From Herbaspirillum rhizosphaerae (GTDB lineage Bacteria > Pseudomonadota > Gammaproteobacteria > Burkholderiales > Burkholderiaceae_D): a stretch of 64,000 bases of DNA. Below the pieces are notes generated by a model. That model was not told the origin of the DNA and searched no databases. It saw nothing but the letters and a program-made list of their open reading frames with translations. The stretch lies in assembly GCF_001189965.1 (NCBI RefSeq), contig NZ_LFLU01000004.1:62001-126000 (forward strand). Direction: 5' to 3'. The translations under genes were made by a program, and so were the position numbers. Shown one piece after another: positions 39,825 through 51,210 of the stretch. Numbering within the stretch: position 1 is the first letter of the stretch; the number at the start of each line of letters is the position of its first letter.

Positions 39825-42118
39825 CAGCCGCCCTTCTCTTCATCGCCATCATCGCCGCTGTCGTCGCTGCCCGGAACTTCTCCCTCCGGATTGCGTGCCT
39901 GGGCCTGATACAGACGATAGTAAGCGCCTTGCTTGGCCATCAATTCTTCATGCGGACCGACTTCGACCACTTGTCCGCGATCCAGCACGACCAGGCGATC
40001 CGCCTTGCGCAAGGTGGACAGCCGGTGCGCAATCGCGATCGTGGTGCGTCCCTTGACCAGATTGTCGAGCGCCTTCTGGATCTCTTTCTCGGTCGTGGTG
40101 TCCACGGACGAAGTCGCCTCATCCAGAATCAGGAAGCGCGGATCGATCAGCAAGGCGCGCGCAATCGAAATACGCTGGCGCTCGCCGCCCGACAACGCCT
40201 GCCCGCGCTCGCCGACCAGCGAGTCGTAGCCTTGCGGCAAACGCAGGATGAACTCATGCGCATGCGCGGCACGTGCGGCGGCAATGATTTCGGCACGGGT
40301 GGCATCGGGCTTGCCGTAAGCGATGTTCTCGGCGATGGTGCCGAAAAACAGGAACGGTTCCTGCAGCACCAGGCCGATATTGCGGCGATATTCCGAAATC
40401 GGCAGCGAACGGATATCGACGCCGTCAATGCGAATCGAGCCTTCCGACACGTCATAAAAACGGCAGATCAGATTGACCATCGTGCTCTTGCCGGAGCCGC
40501 TGTGACCGACCAGGCCGATCATTTCTCCCGGAGCGATCGCCAGATCGACTCCGCGCATCACCGAGCGATTACCGTAGCGGAAACCGACATTGCGCAGTTC
40601 GATCGAACCCTTCACGTGTTCGATATGCACAGGATTGGCCGGCTCCGGTACGCTGGAGACGTGATCGAGGATATCGAAAATCCGTTTGGCGCCGGCGGCC
40701 GCTTTCTGCGTCACCGACACGATGCGGCTCATGGAATCCAGACGCGTGTAGAAGCGGCTGATATACGCCAGGAAAGCAGTCAGCACACCGACCGTGATCT
40801 GGTTATGCGACACCTGCCAGATACCGAACACCCACACGACGAGCAGGCCGATTTCCGTCAGCATGGTCACGGTCGGCGTGAACAGCGACCAGATTTTGTT
40901 GACGCGGTCGTTGACCACCAGGTTGTGGCGGTTGGCTTCTTTGAAGCGCGCCGCTTCGCGCTTTTCCTGTGCGAACGCCTTGACCACGCGAATGCCGGGA
41001 ATCGTATCGGCCAGCACGTTGGTCACTTCGGACCAGATGCGGTCGATCTTTTCAAAGCCGTGACGCAGGCGGTCGCGCACCACGTGGATCATCCAGGCGA
41101 TGAACGGCAGCGGCAACAAGGTCACCAGCGCCAGCCACGGGTTGATCGAAATCAGGATCACCGCAGTCATGATGATCATCAGCACGTCGATGATGAAATC
41201 CAGCAAGTGCAACGACAGGAAGACGCAGATACGGTCGGTCTCCGAGCCGATGCGGGCCATCAGGTCGCCGGTGCGCTTGCCGCCGAAATATTCCTGCGAC
41301 AGGCGCAACAAATGTTCGTAGGTCGTGGTGCGCAGATCGGCGCCGATGCGTTCGCTGACCAGCGCCAGGATGTAGGTGCGACCCCAGCCCAGAATCCAGG
41401 CCACCATGGCCGAACCGAGCAGGCCGCTCAGATACAGTCCCGCCAGATGGGAGTCCAGCGGCGCGCCGTTCTGGAACGGAATCAGCACGTTGTCCATCAG
41501 CGGCATGGTCATGTAAGGCGGCACCAGCGTGGCGGCGGTCGACGCCAGCGTCAGCAGGAAACCGAGCAGCAAGGAGCCCTTGTACGGCTTGGCGAAACGC
41601 GTCAGACGGAACAACGCCCAGGTCGACGGCGGCGCTTCCTTGGCTTCCGGACAGATGGCGCAGGTTTCCTGCCCTTCCGGGATCGGCGCCTTGCATTGCG
41701 GGCACACGTCCAGTTCTTCCTGCACCACTTGCTGACCGGACACGTGCGTATCGCGTTGCAGCTCGAATTGATTGATCAGGCGCAGCGCTTGCGGGTTTTG
41801 CGCCAGGGTATAACGCCAGTGCGCCAGGCGCGAGGCGCCGTCCTGCAACTCCAGACTGCCGACGCCGGCGTGGTCGTGGTGCTTCAGAACCGAGCCCGAG
41901 CGGTAATCCCAGGCAGTCCAGGCCTGACCGCTCCCATGGGTCGCAAGCAGGCGGCGGTCGGTGACCAGCACCAGCCCGCGCGTGAATTTCAGCGAAATGT
42001 CGAGATCAAGCTCCAGCCAGGCGACGATTTTTTCATCGGACGCCAACTGGGCCTGCACTTCCGCGCGCCATGGCGCGGGCAAATTGGTAGAACTTGGGAT
42101 GAGGGATTCTTTGTTCAT
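39824..42118 (-). CDS. ABC exporter of the cyanophycin locus (fused permease and ATPase, unusual N-terminus)
   Basis: 764-aa half-transporter. Residues 1-130 are a soluble domain with a PH-like strand pattern (IVAWLELDLDISLKFTRGLV, VTDRRLLAT). Then comes a four-Cys zinc ribbon (Cys139, Cys142, Cys153, Cys156), a six-helix type I exporter membrane domain (about 170-470), and an ATPase with Walker A GHSGSGKST near 540, signature ALSGGERQRIS near 643 and Walker B FLILDEATSSVD near 666. This arrangement is known from annotation as a cyanophycin-associated ABC transporter; the cargo is not known. It is divergent from cphA'-cphA and overlaps the DUF1854 gene. Confidence 0.88.
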   Translation of the reverse strand: MNKESLIPSSTNLPAPWRAEVQAQLASDEKIVAWLELDLDISLKFTRGLVLVTDRRLLATHGSGQAWTAWDYRSGSVLKHHDHAGVGSLELQDGASRLAHWRYTLAQNPQALRLINQFELQRDTHVSGQQVVQEELDVCPQCKAPIPEGQETCAICPEAKEAPPSTWALFRLTRFAKPYKGSLLLGFLLTLASTAATLVPPYMTMPLMDNVLIPFQNGAPLDSHLAGLYLSGLLGSAMVAWILGWGRTYILALVSERIGADLRTTTYEHLLRLSQEYFGGKRTGDLMARIGSETDRICVFLSLHLLDFIIDVLMIIMTAVILISINPWLALVTLLPLPFIAWMIHVVRDRLRHGFEKIDRIWSEVTNVLADTIPGIRVVKAFAQEKREAARFKEANRHNLVVNDRVNKIWSLFTPTVTMLTEIGLLVVWVFGIWQVSHNQITVGVLTAFLAYISRFYTRLDSMSRIVSVTQKAAAGAKRIFDILDHVSSVPEPANPVHIEHVKGSIELRNVGFRYGNRSVMRGVDLAIAPGEMIGLVGHSGSGKSTMVNLICRFYDVSEGSIRIDGVDIRSLPISEYRRNIGLVLQEPFLFFGTIAENIAYGKPDATRAEIIAAARAAHAHEFILRLPQGYDSLVGERGQALSGGERQRISIARALLIDPRFLILDEATSSVDTTTEKEIQKALDNLVKGRTTIAIAHRLSTLRKADRLVVLDRGQVVEVGPHEELMAKQGAYYRLYQAQARNPEGEVPGSDDSGDDGDEEKGG

Positions 42119-42158
42119 CTAGACGGCATGTATGTCCTGTGCGGACAGTGAAGAATGG

Positions 42159-42184
42159 TTTTGCTGGCAACTTTTTGCCGGCAA
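42159..42184. repeat. Tandem near-palindromes TTTTGCYGGCAA (candidate operator)
   Basis: TTTTGCTGGCAA (42159-42170) and TTTTGCCGGCAA (42173-42184), starting 14 bp apart. The second contains the perfect palindrome TTGCCGGCAA; the first has one mismatch. They lie between the candidate exporter promoter and its start codon, where a repressor would block transcription. Confidence 0.6.
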
Positions 42185-42198
42185 TCTATGCCGCGCAT

Positions 42199-42204
42199 AT
42201 TATA
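42199..42204 (-). promoter_or_regulatory. Candidate -10 for the cyanophycin-locus ABC exporter
   Basis: Perfect TATAAT on the minus strand, 81 bp before the exporter ATG. The best -35 (TTGTCG at 42224-42229) has a 19-bp spacer, which is long. The promoter is plausible but not certain. Confidence 0.4.
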
Positions 42205-42576
42205 TCGTATGGCTTTGCCACCCCGACAACGCACAAGGCCGTCCCGGCGATGACAGCCCGCACGTCCTTTCCACTCTTCAAGCTGACGAAATCCTGATTA
42301 TTTTGCATGCAAGACGGGAAACACTCTGCGACAATATCGTTACATTTTGTGTAGATCGGCAACTTCGGGAAGGGGCCGGTAACCAATCGTAAAGAGAACA
42401 GTGCATAAATAACAAAAATTCCGGCCAATATTCGCGCGCCTTGGCTGTGAGGCTCTTCGCTGTCAGCTTATTTAGTCCGCATTTTATTGAGACCAAGTAA
42501 ACCAATCACGGCTTTATGCGTTATTCATGCTTGGATCGACAGAACAGACAACGCTTAGCGGCAAACCTGCTTACCC

Positions 42577-44775
42577 ATGAAAAATATAGAATTTCTCCGT
42601 ATCCTCCCCTTGCACGGCCCCAACATCTGGACCTATCGGCCGGCGCTGGAAGTCTGGATCGACATCGGAGAACTGGAAGACTTTCCGTCGAACATCATTC
42701 CCGGCTTCAATGAACGCCTGACAAGCTGGCTCCCGTCACTGGTCGAGCACCGCTGCAGCTACGGCGAACGCGGCGGCTTCCTGCAGCGCCTCAAGGAAGG
42801 CACCTGGCCCGGCCACATCATGGAACACGTCACGCTGGAGCTGCAAAACATGGCCGGCCTGCCCGGCGGTTTCGGCAAAGCGCGCGAAACCTCCGTGCGC
42901 GGCGTCTATAAAGTGGTCGTCCGCGCCCGCCACGAACAAGTCACCCGCGCCGCCCTGTATGCCGGCCGCGATCTGGTCATGGCCGCCATCGAAGACAAGC
43001 CCTTCGACGTCAACGCCGCGGTTGAAAAACTGCGCGACATGGTCGACTCGCTGTGCCTCGGCCCCAGCACCGCCTGCATCGTGGACGCCGCCGATGAGCG
43101 CCGCATCCCGTCGATTCGCCTGTCCGAAGGCAATCTGGTCCAGCTCGGCCACGGCATCAAGCAACGCCGCATCTGGACCGCCGAAACCGACCAGACCAGC
43201 GCCATTGCAGAAAGCATCTCGCGCGACAAGGACCTGACCAAGACCCTGCTGCAATCCTGCGGCGTCGCCATTCCCGAAGGCCGCGTCGTCGACAGCCCGG
43301 CAGACGCCTGGGAAGCTGCCGAAGACATCGGCCTGCCGGTGGTCGTCAAACCGTCCGACGCCAACCACGGCCGCGGCGTCTTCATCGACCTCAATACCCA
43401 AGCCGAAGTCGAAACCGCCTACAAGGCTGCGCTGGAAGAAGGCAGCAGCGTGCTGGTGGAACGTTTCATCCGCGGCAACGAACATCGCCTGCTGATCGTC
43501 GGCGGCAAGCTGGCGGCGGCGGCGCGCGGCGAACCGATCTTCGTCATCGGCGACGGCAAGTCGACCGTCTCGCAACTGATCGACGTGGTCAACATGGATC
43601 CGCGTCGCGGCGATCTGGAAGAACATCCCCTGAACCCGGTCATCCTCGACCGCGAACCGGCCGCTCGCCTCGAACTGGAACGTCAGGGACTGACCGCCGA
43701 CTCGGTACCGCCCGCCGGCAAAAAGGTCTTGTTGCTCCGCAATGGCAACGTTGCCATCGACGTCACCGATCAGGTCCACCCGAGCGTGGCCGCAACCGCC
43801 GCGCTGGCCGCGCGCGTGGTCGGGCTCGACATCGCCGGCGTCGATCTGGTGGCGGAAGACATCTCCAAACCGCTCGATGAACAACGCGGCGCCATCGTCG
43901 AAGTCAACGCCGGCCCCGGCCTGCTGATGCACCTGAAACCGTCCGAAGGCACACCGCGCCCGGTCGGCCAGGCCATCGTCGAGCATCTGTTCAAGCCGGA
44001 AGACACCGGCCGCATTCCTATCGTCGGCATCACCGGCACGCACGGCAAGACCACCATCGCACGCCTGGTCGCCCGCATCATTCACCTGAGCGGCAAGCAC
44101 GTGGGCCTGGCCTGCGGCGACGGTCTCTATTTCGGCCAGCGCCTGGTCGAAAAAGGCAATCGCGCAACCTGGGGCGCCGCGCACCGCGTCCTGCTCAACC
44201 GCGCCGTGGAAGCCGCCGTGTTTGAAAACGGCAGCGTCTCCATCCTGTCCGAAGGCCTGGCCTACGACCGTTGCCAGGTCGGCGTGGTCGCCAACATCGA
44301 CCCGGCCGACAGCCTGCCCGAGTACTACATCGACAACGCCGAGCAAATGGCCACCAAGGTCAAGCGCACCCAGGTCGACGTCGTGTTGCCGGACGGCGTT
44401 GCCGTCCTCAATGCAGAAGACCCGCTGGTGGCCGACATGGCCGGCCTGTGCGACGGCGAAGTCATCTTCTTCGGTTCCGATGCCGCCGGTGCGGTCATGG
44501 CGGAACACCTGAAGCAAGGCAAGCGCGGCGTGTTCGTGCGCAATGGCGACCTCATCCTCGCCAGCGGCGACAAGGAAATCCTGGTCAGCGCCGTGGCCGC
44601 GATCCCGATTACCGGCGGCGGCGCGGTCAGCTTCCAGATCGAGAACGTTCTGGCTGCCGTTGCCGCAGCATGGGCGCTGGGCATCTCCGCCGATCTGATT
44701 CGCGCCGGCATCGAATTGTTCGGCACCGAGCAGGCAGAAGAACAAGACAAGAAGCGCAAGGCCCAGACCGCCTGA
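42577..44775 (+). CDS. cphA': Short cyanophycin synthetase-like protein (CphA')
   Basis: 732 aa, in three regions. The N-domain (about 1-165) includes GHIMEHVTLELQ at 79-90, where His80-Glu83-His84 make an HxxEH motif. An ATP-grasp domain (about 215-475) has VVVKPSDANHGRGV and EVNAGPGLLMHL. A Mur-ligase-like domain starts at P-loop GTHGKTT (about 487). Compared with the next gene, the last 140-150 residues (the lid domain) are missing. The conserved ETARGG and GDHLG motifs read ENGSVS and ADSLP. Ligation of arginine by this domain is therefore doubtful. The ATP-grasp half may still add aspartate or Asp-Arg units. A paralogue, CphA2-like protein or helper subunit of CphA are the options. Confidence 0.88.
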   Translation: MKNIEFLRILPLHGPNIWTYRPALEVWIDIGELEDFPSNIIPGFNERLTSWLPSLVEHRCSYGERGGFLQRLKEGTWPGHIMEHVTLELQNMAGLPGGFGKARETSVRGVYKVVVRARHEQVTRAALYAGRDLVMAAIEDKPFDVNAAVEKLRDMVDSLCLGPSTACIVDAADERRIPSIRLSEGNLVQLGHGIKQRRIWTAETDQTSAIAESISRDKDLTKTLLQSCGVAIPEGRVVDSPADAWEAAEDIGLPVVVKPSDANHGRGVFIDLNTQAEVETAYKAALEEGSSVLVERFIRGNEHRLLIVGGKLAAAARGEPIFVIGDGKSTVSQLIDVVNMDPRRGDLEEHPLNPVILDREPAARLELERQGLTADSVPPAGKKVLLLRNGNVAIDVTDQVHPSVAATAALAARVVGLDIAGVDLVAEDISKPLDEQRGAIVEVNAGPGLLMHLKPSEGTPRPVGQAIVEHLFKPEDTGRIPIVGITGTHGKTTIARLVARIIHLSGKHVGLACGDGLYFGQRLVEKGNRATWGAAHRVLLNRAVEAAVFENGSVSILSEGLAYDRCQVGVVANIDPADSLPEYYIDNAEQMATKVKRTQVDVVLPDGVAVLNAEDPLVADMAGLCDGEVIFFGSDAAGAVMAEHLKQGKRGVFVRNGDLILASGDKEILVSAVAAIPITGGGAVSFQIENVLAAVAAAWALGISADLIRAGIELFGTEQAEEQDKKRKAQTA

Positions 44776-44857
44776 TCGTCTCGATTGGCGATCAGTCACA
44801 GTTACTACAGTCACAACCGGCCGGCATGGCCCAAGACACATTCAGGAAGACTCGTTG

Positions 44858-47428
44858 ATGGACGTTTCACGTATTCGCGTACTGCGCGGCCCTAATCTCT
44901 GGAGCAGGCACACTGCGATAGAAGCTATCGTCTCCTGCACCGAGGCCGAACGCGCCATTGAAGGCATCGCAGGCTTTGAAGTGCGCCTGCGCGCGCGCTT
45001 CCCGCACATCGGTTTCCTGCAGCCTGCCGGCGAAGCCAAGGCCGTCTCCATGGCGCACGCGCTGGAAGCGGCGACCCTGGGATTGCAATCGCAAGCGGGT
45101 TGCCCGGTCACCTTCAGCCGCACCGTCCCGACCGTCGAAACCGGCGTCTATCAGGTCATCGTCGAATACAGCGAAGAAGCCGTCGGCCGCCTCGCCTTTG
45201 AACTGGCGCGCGAACTCTGCCTGGCCGCCGCCGAAGACAAACCTTTCGACCTGGCCGATGCGCTGGCCCGCCTGCGCGAACTCGACGAAGACGTCCGCCT
45301 GGGACCAAGCACCGGCTCCATCGTCACCGCTGCACTCAAGCGCGGCATCCCGTTCCGTCGCCTGACCGACGGCAGCATGGTGCAGTTCGGCTGGGGCAGC
45401 CGCCAGAAGCGCATCCAGGCCGCCGAAACCAGCGACACCAGCGCCATCGCCGAATCGATTGCACAGGACAAGGAACTGACCAAGATGCTGCTGCACGCAG
45501 CAGGTGTGCCGGTCCCTAACGGCCGCGTGGTCGAAACCGTGGAAGACGCCTGGGCCGCCGCACAGGAAATCGGCGCTCCGGTCGTCATCAAGCCGCGCGA
45601 CGGCAACCAGGGCAAAGGCGTCGCCGTCAACATCAGCACGCAAGCGCAAGTCACCGCGGCGTTCAACGCCGCGGTCAAGATCAGCGATGAAATCATCGTC
45701 GAGCGTTACATGCCCGGCCACGACTATCGCCTGCTGGTGATCGGCAAGCATCTGGTCGCCGCCGCCCGCCGCGATCCGCCGCAAGTCATCGGCGACGGCG
45801 TGCACACCATTCGCCAGTTGGTGGACAAGGTCAACAGCGATCCGCTGCGCGGCGAAGGTCATGCGACTTCGCTGACCAAGATCCGCTTCGACGATATCGC
45901 TCTGGCGACCCTGACCAAACAGAATTACGACGCCGAATCGATCCCGCCACAAGGCGCGCGCATCGTTCTGCGCAACAACGCCAACCTGTCTACCGGCGGC
46001 ACCGCCACCGACGTGACGGACGACGTCCATCCGGAACTGGCGGCACGCGCCATCGCGGCAGCGCAAATGGTCGGCCTCGACATCTGCGGCGTCGACATCG
46101 TCTGCAACAGCGTGCACAAGCCGCTGGAAGAACAGGAAGGCGGCGTGGTCGAAGTCAACGCCGCGCCAGGCCTGCGCATGCACCTGACACCGTCCTACGG
46201 CAAGGGCCGTGCGGTCGGCGACGCCATCATTTCGACCATGTTCGCCGATGGCGACGATGCGCGTATTCCCGTCGTGGCGGTTGCCGGCACCAACGGCAAG
46301 ACCACCACCGTGCGCCTGATCACGCATCTGCTCGCACAAAAAGGCCTGCGCGTCGGCATGACCAATACCGACGGCGTCTATATCGACAAGCAACGCATCG
46401 ACACCGGCGACTGCAGCGGCCCGCGCAGCGCACGCAACGTGCTGTTCCATCCCGACGTCGATGCCGCCGTGCTTGAAACCGCCCGTGGCGGCGTCCTGCG
46501 CGAAGGCCTCGGCTTCGATCGCTGCAACGTTGCCGTCGTCACCAACATCGGCATGGGCGACCATCTGGGCCTGAGCTACATCAGCACGGTGGAAGACCTG
46601 GCCGTGGTCAAGCGCGTGATTGTAGAAAACGTCGCGCCAACCGGTTACGCCGTATTGAATGCGGCCGATCCTATGGTCTCCAGCATGGCGCAGTCATGCC
46701 CGGGCGCCATCATCTTCTTCGCATTGGATCCGCAACATCCGATCATGGCGACGCAGCGTGCACAAGGCCACCGTGTCGTCTTCCGCGACGGCAATGACAT
46801 CGTGGCGGCACAAGGCGATCAGGAATACCGCCTGGCGCTCGGCAACATCCCGCTGACCCGCGGCGGCACCATCGGCTTCCAGGTGGAAAACACCATGGCG
46901 TCGGTCGCCGCAGTCTGGGCACTGAATCTGGACTGGGAAATCGTCCGCGCCGGCTTGCGCACCTTCATCAGCGATGTCGGCACCGCGCCCGGTCGCTTCA
47001 ACATGTTTGACTATCGCGGCGCGACGCTGATCGCCGACTACGGCCACAATCCGGATGCTATCAACGCGCTGGTCAAAGCTGTGGAAAGCATTCCCGCCAA
47101 ACGCCGCTCGGTGGTCATCAGTGGCGCCGGCGATCGCCGCGATATCGATATCCGCCAGCAAACGGAAATCCTCGGCGACGCCTTCGATGAAGTCGTGCTG
47201 TATCAGGATCAATGCCAGCGCGGCCGCGCCGATGGCGAAGTACTCGCCCTGCTGCGCCAAGGCCTGGTTAATGCGCGCCGCACCACCGAAACCAAGGAAG
47301 TCTTTGGCGAGTTCCTGGCGATCGACACGGCACTGGCATCGTTGAAAGAAGGCGATTTGTGCCTGATCCTGATCGATCAGATTGAGGAAGCGCTGGAGCA
47401 TATTGCCAAGCGCGTCGCGGAAGGCTGA
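44858..47428 (+). CDS. cphA: Cyanophycin synthetase
   Basis: Polymerises aspartate and arginine into multi-L-arginyl-poly-L-aspartate, a nitrogen and carbon reserve granule, using ATP. 856 aa from the ATG at 44858, preceded by AGGAAGA; a TTG one codon earlier is less likely. N-domain about 1-160, ATP-grasp domain about 210-470 (VVIKPRDGNQGKGV, RGEGHATSLTKIRF, EVNAAPGLRMHL), and a complete Mur-ligase domain with P-loop GTNGKTTT near 477, ETARGGVLREGL near 545, GMGDHLGLSY near 566 and the C-terminal DYGHNPDAI. The N-domain motif reads HALEA instead of HxxEH. It follows cphA' by 82 bp, and a strong terminator comes after it. No cyanophycinase gene is in the window. Confidence 0.95.
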   Translation: MDVSRIRVLRGPNLWSRHTAIEAIVSCTEAERAIEGIAGFEVRLRARFPHIGFLQPAGEAKAVSMAHALEAATLGLQSQAGCPVTFSRTVPTVETGVYQVIVEYSEEAVGRLAFELARELCLAAAEDKPFDLADALARLRELDEDVRLGPSTGSIVTAALKRGIPFRRLTDGSMVQFGWGSRQKRIQAAETSDTSAIAESIAQDKELTKMLLHAAGVPVPNGRVVETVEDAWAAAQEIGAPVVIKPRDGNQGKGVAVNISTQAQVTAAFNAAVKISDEIIVERYMPGHDYRLLVIGKHLVAAARRDPPQVIGDGVHTIRQLVDKVNSDPLRGEGHATSLTKIRFDDIALATLTKQNYDAESIPPQGARIVLRNNANLSTGGTATDVTDDVHPELAARAIAAAQMVGLDICGVDIVCNSVHKPLEEQEGGVVEVNAAPGLRMHLTPSYGKGRAVGDAIISTMFADGDDARIPVVAVAGTNGKTTTVRLITHLLAQKGLRVGMTNTDGVYIDKQRIDTGDCSGPRSARNVLFHPDVDAAVLETARGGVLREGLGFDRCNVAVVTNIGMGDHLGLSYISTVEDLAVVKRVIVENVAPTGYAVLNAADPMVSSMAQSCPGAIIFFALDPQHPIMATQRAQGHRVVFRDGNDIVAAQGDQEYRLALGNIPLTRGGTIGFQVENTMASVAAVWALNLDWEIVRAGLRTFISDVGTAPGRFNMFDYRGATLIADYGHNPDAINALVKAVESIPAKRRSVVISGAGDRRDIDIRQQTEILGDAFDEVVLYQDQCQRGRADGEVLALLRQGLVNARRTTETKEVFGEFLAIDTALASLKEGDLCLILIDQIEEALEHIAKRVAEG

Positions 47429-47455
47429 CCGGACCGCGAAGTCGTCGCAAAAATG

Positions 47456-47495
47456 AAAATCGCGTGTTGAAGTCAGACTTCACACGCGATTTTTT
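47456..47495. terminator. Bidirectional terminator between cphA and def
   Basis: 17-bp stem with a single bulged T and a 3-nt loop (AAAATCGCGTGT... / ...ACACGCGATTTT), followed by TT on the plus strand and flanked by A/T. It serves the convergent cphA and def. Confidence 0.85.
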
Positions 47496-47537
47496 ATTGG
47501 CTGCCGACTATCCGGACCGCAAACATGACCCGATCAT

Positions 47538-48074
47538 TCAGTCATCGTCATTGGGATCCAGCTCGGGAAACAGAATTTCCGTGAAGCCGAAACGCGAAAA
47601 ATCCTTGATGCGCATCGGATAGAGAATACCCCACAAGTGATCGCACTCATGCTGCACCACGCGCGCATGAAAGCCGTCGACGGTGCGGTCGATGCGGCCG
47701 CCGGTTTCGTCGAATCCTTCGTAGCGCAGGCGGCTCCAGCGCGGCACCACGCCGCGCAGGCCGGGCACCGACAGGCAACCTTCCCAGCCTTCTTCGGTCT
47801 CGCCGCCGAGTTGGGTCAGCGTCGGATTGATCAGCACGGTTTCCGGCACTTCCGGGGCGTCCGGATAGCGCAGGTTTTTCTTGAAACCGAAAATCACCAG
47901 CTGCAAATTGACGCCGATCTGCGGCGCCGCCAGTCCGGCGCCATTCACCGCGCGCATGGTTTCGAACATGTCGGCAATCAGCGTATCCATCTCCGGCGTA
48001 CCGAACTGCTGCACCGGCTCGGCCTGGCGCAGCAGGCGCGGGTCGCCCATTTTCAGAATTTCGCGTATTGCCAT
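47538..48074 (-). CDS. def: Peptide deformylase
   Basis: 178-aa metalloenzyme that removes the formyl group from N-terminal formyl-Met. The three family motifs are [11 protein letters not shown] (about residue 45), [11 protein letters not shown] with the Cys metal ligand (about 98), and [12 protein letters not shown] with both His ligands (about 140). The family usually has HExDH, so Cys here occupies the variable position. It is not beside fmt, the usual partner; Burkholderiales often carry several deformylases, so this may be an extra copy. Confidence 0.94.
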   Translation of the reverse strand: MAIREILKMGDPRLLRQAEPVQQFGTPEMDTLIADMFETMRAVNGAGLAAPQIGVNLQLVIFGFKKNLRYPDAPEVPETVLINPTLTQLGGETEEGWEGCLSVPGLRGVVPRWSRLRYEGFDETGGRIDRTVDGFHARVVQHECDHLWGILYPMRIKDFSRFGFTEILFPELDPNDDD

Positions 48075-48106
48075 CCCTGCTCTCCTTGCTGCTGTTTATG
48101 CTGCGC

Positions 48107-48994
48107 TCAGGCGTTGATATCGAGTTGCTTGAGGTATTCGGTGAAGGCGGCTCCGGTTTCGGCATGCTTCATCCCCATGGCGACCATCGCCTTGAGATAA
48201 CCGAGCTTGGAACCGCAGTCGTAGCGCTGGCCTTCATAGCGATACGCCAGCACAGTCTGCGCATGCATCAGCGCCGCGATGCCGTCGGTCAGCTGGATCT
48301 CGCCGCCGGCGCCCTTGCCGATGGTTTCCAGGTATTCAAAGATACGGTTGTTCAGCACGTAACGGCCGACCACGGCCAGCGTCGACGGCGCGACGTCCGG
48401 CGCCGGTTTTTCGACGATGCCGTTGACGCGCTCGAGATTCGGCTGATAAGCCGTTGCACTGACGATGCCGTATTGTTTGGTCTCACTGCGCGGCACGTCC
48501 TGGACCGCCAGCAGGCTCAGGCCTTCGCGCTCATAGACTTCGGTCATTTGCGCCATGACCGGCTTGTGACCAACACCCACATCCATGAAGTCATCGGCCA
48601 GCAACACCGCGAAAGGCTCGTCGCCGACCACCGGACGCGCGCACAGCACCGCATGACCCAGGCCCAGCGGCGCGGATTGGCGGATGAAGATGCAGGTCAC
48701 GTTCTTGGGAATGACGTTCTGGACGATATCCAGCAACTGTTGCTTGCCGGCTGCTTCCAGCTCGGCTTCCAGTTCGTAAGCCTTGTCGAAATGATCTTCG
48801 ATGGCGCGCTTGTTGCGGCCGGTGATGAAGACCATCTCGGTAATGCCCGCCGCGACCGCTTCTTCCACTGCGTAGTGGATCAGCGGTTTATCAACGATGG
48901 GCAGCATTTCCTTGGGCTGCGCCTTGGTTGCCGGCAAAAAGCGGCTACCCAGACCCGCAACAGGAAATACGGCTTTCTTGATTCTTTTAGTCAT
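48107..48994 (-). CDS. galU: UTP--glucose-1-phosphate uridylyltransferase
   Basis: Makes UDP-glucose for polysaccharide and lipopolysaccharide synthesis. 295 aa from the ATG at 48994, preceded by GGAGC. It has the nucleotide-binding start [40 protein letters not shown]-like [15 protein letters not shown] near 60, and the Lys-containing catalytic part (IVEKPAPD) near 188. A start at 49042 would add a hydrophobic, non-homologous stretch. It stands between def and ligA, all on the minus strand. Confidence 0.96.
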   Translation of the reverse strand: MTKRIKKAVFPVAGLGSRFLPATKAQPKEMLPIVDKPLIHYAVEEAVAAGITEMVFITGRNKRAIEDHFDKAYELEAELEAAGKQQLLDIVQNVIPKNVTCIFIRQSAPLGLGHAVLCARPVVGDEPFAVLLADDFMDVGVGHKPVMAQMTEVYEREGLSLLAVQDVPRSETKQYGIVSATAYQPNLERVNGIVEKPAPDVAPSTLAVVGRYVLNNRIFEYLETIGKGAGGEIQLTDGIAALMHAQTVLAYRYEGQRYDCGSKLGYLKAMVAMGMKHAETGAAFTEYLKQLDINA

Positions 48995-49083
48995 TGCAGC
49001 TCCAAATAAAAATAGATATATCTGTCCGGCATTTGTCGGCATTATCGCCCACTATCGCCACGCCCGCCGCTTATCTCCGGCGA

Positions 49084-51204
<2,121 letters not shown>

Positions 51205-51210
51205 TCAGGC

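Larger units (their letters stand above)
42119..42576. other. Divergent control region of the cyanophycin locus
   Basis: 458 bases between the exporter and cphA' starts. The left part has a candidate promoter and two near-palindromes for the exporter. The right 250 bases, upstream of cphA', are A/T-richer than the flanking genes and must hold the cphA' promoter, but I see no clear -35/-10 pair. An 80-codon frame on the minus strand is without family features. A sigma-54-like match here has the wrong spacing. Confidence 0.6.

Noticed and set aside
42162-42178. TGGCA...TTGC resembling a sigma-54 promoter upstream of cphA'
   Set aside because: Only 9 bases separate GG and GC where the -24/-12 elements need 10; spacing is strict, and the sequence is better explained as the two near-palindromes.
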